This document shows, piece after piece, positions 6,229 through 9,185 of a stretch of 9,185 nt of DNA. A model generated the notes under the pieces. The model ran no database searches, was not told where the DNA came from, and saw only the letters and a program-made list of their open reading frames with translations. The stretch covers positions 1 through 9,185 of the forward strand of contig JAHFBU010000046.1 in assembly GCA_023249795.1 (NCBI GenBank), read 5' to 3'. This DNA comes from Syntrophaceae bacterium. Lineage in GTDB: Bacteria > Desulfobacterota > Syntrophia > Syntrophales > UBA5619. The translations under genes were made by a program, and so were the position numbers. Each line of letters begins with the position of its first letter. The first letter of the stretch is position 1.

Positions 6229-7251
6229 TTATGACTTAACGTGACGTTGTTCCATTTTTCTGTCGGCCGTTATTCTTTTTTGTTGATCAAGGTGGTTGTA
6301 GGCACGGATCACCTCCTGCACCAGAGGATGCCGGACCACGTCCAGCTCGGAGAAATGGACGAAACGGATCCCCTCCGTTTTGCGGAGGAGTTGCTCCGCT
6401 TCCACGAGACCGGATACCTTGTCTGTCGGGAGATCGATCTGTGTCACATCCCCGGTGATCACGGCTTTGGAACCGTATCCCAGCCTTGTCAGAAACATCT
6501 TCATCTGTTCCGACGTTGTATTCTGTGCCTCGTCGAGGATCACGAAGGAGTCGTTTAAGGTCCTGCCTCTCATGAAGGCGAGGGGCGCCACTTCGATAAC
6601 CCCTTTGTGGATCAGAGCCGACGCATGATCGAAATCGATCATATCGAAAAGGGCGTCATAGAGCGGCCGGAGATAGGGATTTACTTTTTCCGCCAGATCG
6701 CCCGGAAGAAATCCGAGTTTCTCACCTGCCTCGACAGCCGGTCTTGCCAGTGAAATACGGTTGACCTTTTTCTCCATTAATGCCGCGACGGCCATAGCCA
6801 TCGCCAGGTAGGTCTTTCCTGTCCCCGCCGGCCCGATGCTGAAAACCATATCCGAATTGCGAATTGCGTCGATATACATCTTTTGTGCGATGCTCTTGGG
6901 TGAGATGATCCGTTTCTGGGATGAAATGAAGACCGTGTCCAGAAAAATCCGTTCGAGTTGCGCTGCGGCTTCTTCTGAAAGGATGCGGTGGGCATACTCG
7001 ATATCCGCCGGAAAAAGCGAGTATCCTTTTTTGGCAAGTTCATACAACTGAGACAGAAGATTTCGGCTGTGAAGAACGGCGATGCTGTCGCCACTGATAG
7101 ATACCGTATTTCCCCGAATTACAAGATGAACTGCCGCGAGTTTCTCAAGAAGCCTGATATTTCTATCCCGCTCACCACAAAGATTGCGCAGCAGGTCGTT
7201 ATTGGCGAAATCAATTTTTTCCATAATGCTGGTTTGCGTTTTTGGCTTCAA
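6229..7251 (-). CDS. ybeZ: PhoH-like ATPase (YbeZ type)
   Basis: PhoH/YbeZ proteins are cytoplasmic P-loop NTPases related to superfamily 1 helicase cores and are functionally tied to YbeY in rRNA and ribosome metabolism. In this 340-residue protein, residues 30-95 form the N-terminal region typical of the family (KH-like fold). The Walker A motif is GPAGTGKT (140-147). The Walker B region is FVILDEAQN (236-244), followed by the GDVTQIDLP block (267-275) diagnostic of PhoH. VRHPLVQEVI (306-315) is the conserved C-terminal block. The start is a TTG at 7249-7251, with GGAG (7257-7260 on the reverse strand) five bases upstream; the ATG ten codons in has no ribosome binding site. It is separated from the M16 gene upstream by 63 bases with no clear terminator, so co-transcription is plausible. 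The exact biochemical activity of the family is not fully settled. Confidence 0.94.
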   Translation of the reverse strand: MKPKTQTSIMEKIDFANNDLLRNLCGERDRNIRLLEKLAAVHLVIRGNTVSISGDSIAVLHSRNLLSQLYELAKKGYSLFPADIEYAHRILSEEAAAQLERIFLDTVFISSQKRIISPKSIAQKMYIDAIRNSDMVFSIGPAGTGKTYLAMAMAVAALMEKKVNRISLARPAVEAGEKLGFLPGDLAEKVNPYLRPLYDALFDMIDFDHASALIHKGVIEVAPLAFMRGRTLNDSFVILDEAQNTTSEQMKMFLTRLGYGSKAVITGDVTQIDLPTDKVSGLVEAEQLLRKTEGIRFVHFSELDVVRHPLVQEVIRAYNHLDQQKRITADRKMEQRHVKS

Positions 7252-7314
7252 ATTGTCTCCGTCCTCTGTCGAAAGATAGTTTCAATCAGGTTTCGTGAAT
7301 AAATTGCCAATGCC
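7252..7314 (-). other. Spacer between M16 gene and phoH homologue
   Basis: On the reverse strand these 63 bases hold two purine-rich ribosome-binding stretches just before the TTG start (GGAG at 7257-7260 and GAGGA at 7262-7266). I see no convincing terminator hairpin or strong promoter. The best -10-like string is TATCTT (7273-7278 on the reverse strand), without a good -35. Confidence 0.4.
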
Positions 7315-8769
7315 TCAAAATGCGGCTTCAATCCGGATGACCTTGCCAAAGGTTGCCGAAATATCCCGATATACATTTTCGCTTCCGACGATCAGGATTA
7401 TCTCCCTGCCCGGTGCAAGATGCCGTAACGCCACATTCCGTATATCCTCCGCCTTTACGTTTCCGATTTTGGAGCGATAGGTGACAAGAAAATCATCCGG
7501 CAGACCTTCATATTCGATCATCAGTTTCTGGAGGGCAATCTGTTCTGCGGATGTGAAGGAAAAAATGAAGCTGTTCAGGATGGCTTTCCGTGCCCTTTCC
7601 AGTTCCTCAAGGGGAACCGGCTTTTCACTTATTCCCTTTAGAATGTTTCGAATCCGGGTGGCGACCTGGACGGTGGATTCGGATTTCGTCAGGGCAAAAG
7701 CGCCGAACAGCCCGTAGTCCGATTTTGCATTGTAAAAACTGCCCGTACTGTAGGCCAGGCCGAGATTGGTCCGGATCTCCTGAAAAATTCGTGAACGGAA
7801 TCCGCCGCTGCCGACGATGAAGTCCAGCACCTCGAAGGGATAGAACTGCGCGCTCTTTTTCTCCGGCGCCAGCCATCCGAAAATCACAATTGATTGGGGA
7901 ACATCCTTGGCGAGGAAGAATATATTTCCCTCGTTGGGCCGGGGAAGGGCGGGGGGGGCAGGTTTTTCCTCCGTCGATGTCCATGCGCCGAAATGACGCT
8001 CAATGAGTTTTCGCGTCTCGACGGTTTCAATATCCCCGGTGATCGAAAGCATGATGTTCTTAGGGTGATAGAAGCGCCTATGACAGCTAAGAAGATCGTC
8101 CCGCTGAATCCTTCGAACCGAATCGCCTGTGACAATCCTCCCTCGGGGGCTTCCCTCATGCATGATCCGTCCGAATTCCCGAAAGGCGAGTTTCTGCGGA
8201 TCGTCGGAGATCCTTCTCAATTCCTCAATCTTCAGATCTTTGGCCTGTGTAAGCTTGCTTTCCTCGAAAACAGGCTGCGTCAGGGTTTTTGAAAAAAGAT
8301 CGAAACCCCGATCAAGATCCTTCTTCAAAACGGAGAAGTCAAAGACGCTGTAATCCCGGTTGACGGAGACATGAAAATTCGCCGCCATCGATTCCAGAGC
8401 CTCATCCACGGCGTCGCCGCTCATCCCGGAGATGCCCCCGGTTCTCATGGTCGTACCGGTCAGCTCCGCAAGCCCTTCCTGACCGGCGGGATCGTATGTG
8501 CCGCCGGTTCTGACGAGAACTTTGATTTCAACCAAGGGAAGTTCCTTGTCGGGAAGAATATAGAGGCACATCCCGTTTTCGAGAACGACGCGTTCCACTT
8601 TTGGCGGTTCAAACAAAAGGGGCTTATAGCGGAGATGGTCCGGGTCGGAAAGGGGCAGCGGGGTTGCGGCCATGACCGATTCGGGACAGACCAGGAGCGA
8701 GACAATCATCCATATCATGATGGTCAAAGCCCGGAGCGATTGAATTTTGAAAGTCCCCATGCGTCTCAT
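7315..8769 (-). CDS. M16 family peptidase-like protein, probable non-catalytic subunit
   Basis: M16 proteins are two-domain, clam-shaped zinc metallopeptidases; the M16B group often works as a pair of one catalytic and one non-catalytic subunit. This 484-residue protein has a signal peptide (hydrophobic stretch about 13-28, likely cleavage after VMA at 32-34), so it should be periplasmic. The N-terminal M16 domain (about 55-250) aligns at GLAELTGTTMRTGG (99-112), where active members have GLAHFLEHMxFxGT: the H, E and H of HxxEH are replaced by E102, G105 and T106. It should therefore not bind catalytic zinc. The C-terminal domain (about 285-470) has EIRTNLGLAYS (331-341), giving the R333/Y340 pair that non-catalytic M16B partners contribute to substrate binding. 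The ATG overlaps the stop of the upstream M16 gene (ATGA, 8766-8769), implying tight coupling and complex formation. An alternative start at M4 would only shorten the signal peptide. Confidence 0.9.
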   Translation of the reverse strand: MRRMGTFKIQSLRALTIMIWMIVSLLVCPESVMAATPLPLSDPDHLRYKPLLFEPPKVERVVLENGMCLYILPDKELPLVEIKVLVRTGGTYDPAGQEGLAELTGTTMRTGGISGMSGDAVDEALESMAANFHVSVNRDYSVFDFSVLKKDLDRGFDLFSKTLTQPVFEESKLTQAKDLKIEELRRISDDPQKLAFREFGRIMHEGSPRGRIVTGDSVRRIQRDDLLSCHRRFYHPKNIMLSITGDIETVETRKLIERHFGAWTSTEEKPAPPALPRPNEGNIFFLAKDVPQSIVIFGWLAPEKKSAQFYPFEVLDFIVGSGGFRSRIFQEIRTNLGLAYSTGSFYNAKSDYGLFGAFALTKSESTVQVATRIRNILKGISEKPVPLEELERARKAILNSFIFSFTSAEQIALQKLMIEYEGLPDDFLVTYRSKIGNVKAEDIRNVALRHLAPGREIILIVGSENVYRDISATFGKVIRIEAAF

Positions 8770-9185
8770 CGTTTAATCAGCGGTTGGTTGACCAGTGTTG
8801 CGACCGTCCTGTTTTCTTTGGTCAGATAGGTTTTTGCCGCCAGTTGGATATCCGCCGGTGTGATTCGGTCGATGGTTTCGGTGTAGTTGACGATGTAGTG
8901 AAAATCTCCGAGCAGCGCCTCATAATAGGAAAGCATCCCGGCAAGGCCCACATTGGAATTGAGTCCCCGGATAAAGTCCGCCCGGATCTGATTCTTCACC
9001 TTTTCAAGTTCTTCAGGGTGAACGGGTTCCCGCTTGAGCCTTTCGATTTCCTGATCGATCGCCTGTTCCAATTCGCTGCAGTCATGCGGATGGCGCGGTG
9101 TTGCGAACAGGACAAATTGATTCGGGTAGCGCCCGCCGGGAAAACCGTTCGAGGCCTGAATACCTTCCGCCAAGTGCTTTTCGTC
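8766..9185 (-). CDS. M16 family peptidase, C-terminal fragment (5' end outside window)
   Basis: Reading runs from the right edge leftward in an open frame; the TTG at 9171-9173 is internal, since codons GAC GAA AAG CAC precede it in frame. About 139 residues are visible, ending at TGA 8766-8768. The segment fits the end of the M16 C-terminal domain: EREPVHPEELEKVKNQI-like spacing is present as KREPVHPEELEKVKNQI (about bases 8993-9043), then a helical AGMLSYYEALLGD, then TPADIQLAAKTYLTKENRTV. The N-terminal half, where an HxxEH motif would lie, is outside the window. By analogy with paired M16B genes, and because the downstream partner is degenerate, this is probably the catalytic subunit. That is inference only. 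Confidence 0.85.
   Translation of the reverse strand, partial: DEKHLAEGIQASNGFPGGRYPNQFVLFATPRHPHDCSELEQAIDQEIERLKREPVHPEELEKVKNQIRADFIRGLNSNVGLAGMLSYYEALLGDFHYIVNYTETIDRITPADIQLAAKTYLTKENRTVATLVNQPLIKR

Noticed and set aside
5855..6244. Plus-strand open frame opposite ybeY
   Set aside because: It is the antisense shadow of a gene with a clear YbeY zinc motif; similar shadows lie opposite phoH and the M16 gene (for example 7894-8292).

Overview
The window looks like a chromosomal housekeeping segment from a Gram-negative bacterium. An apolipoprotein N-acyltransferase, a predicted lipoprotein murein hydrolase and a secreted M16 peptidase all imply an outer membrane and periplasm. Overlapping lnt and prfB, a long TPR-like MltD, and a phoH-ybeY pair beside tandem M16 peptidases suggest a deltaproteobacterial (Desulfobacterota, perhaps Syntrophales-like) genome. 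This placement is inference from gene order and protein style, not proof. I see no transposase, phage gene, CRISPR array or abrupt change in composition.

Layout, plus strand. Bases 1-533 hold the 3' part of miaA, whose start lies outside the window. After a gene-free gap come two CCA-encoding tRNA genes, tRNA-Val(UAC) at 812-887 and tRNA-Asp(GUC) at 980-1056, with a promoter-like element before them and a strong intrinsic terminator after them. Then come lnt (1146-2693) and prfB (2686-3775), which overlap by 8 bases. prfB carries the classical RF2 autoregulatory +1 frameshift at CTT TGA C (2752-2758), so the true gene starts at 2686, well upstream of its uninterrupted reading frame. A 133-base gap leads to an mltD-like lytic transglycosylase lipoprotein (3909-5756).

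Layout, minus strand. Converging on mltD with only 11 bases between stop codons is a likely operon. Its order of transcription is: an M16 peptidase cut off by the right edge (8766-9185), a second M16 protein (7315-8769, joined by an ATGA overlap), a PhoH-like ATPase (7251-6229) and ybeY (6220-5768). The complete M16 protein lacks the zinc-binding HxxEH motif but keeps the Arg/Tyr pair typical of the non-catalytic partner in M16B pairs.

How the genes fit together. miaA, the tRNAs, prfB and phoH-ybeY belong to translation: tRNA modification, tRNA supply, termination, and 16S rRNA maturation and ribosome quality control. lnt, mltD and the M16 pair belong to the envelope. Lnt would add the third acyl chain to lipoproteins such as the MltD homologue two genes downstream.

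I found no convincing undescribed system. The features most worth a second look are the RF2 recoding site, the degenerate M16 subunit, a possible near-leaderless lnt start and a few small unexplained repeats.
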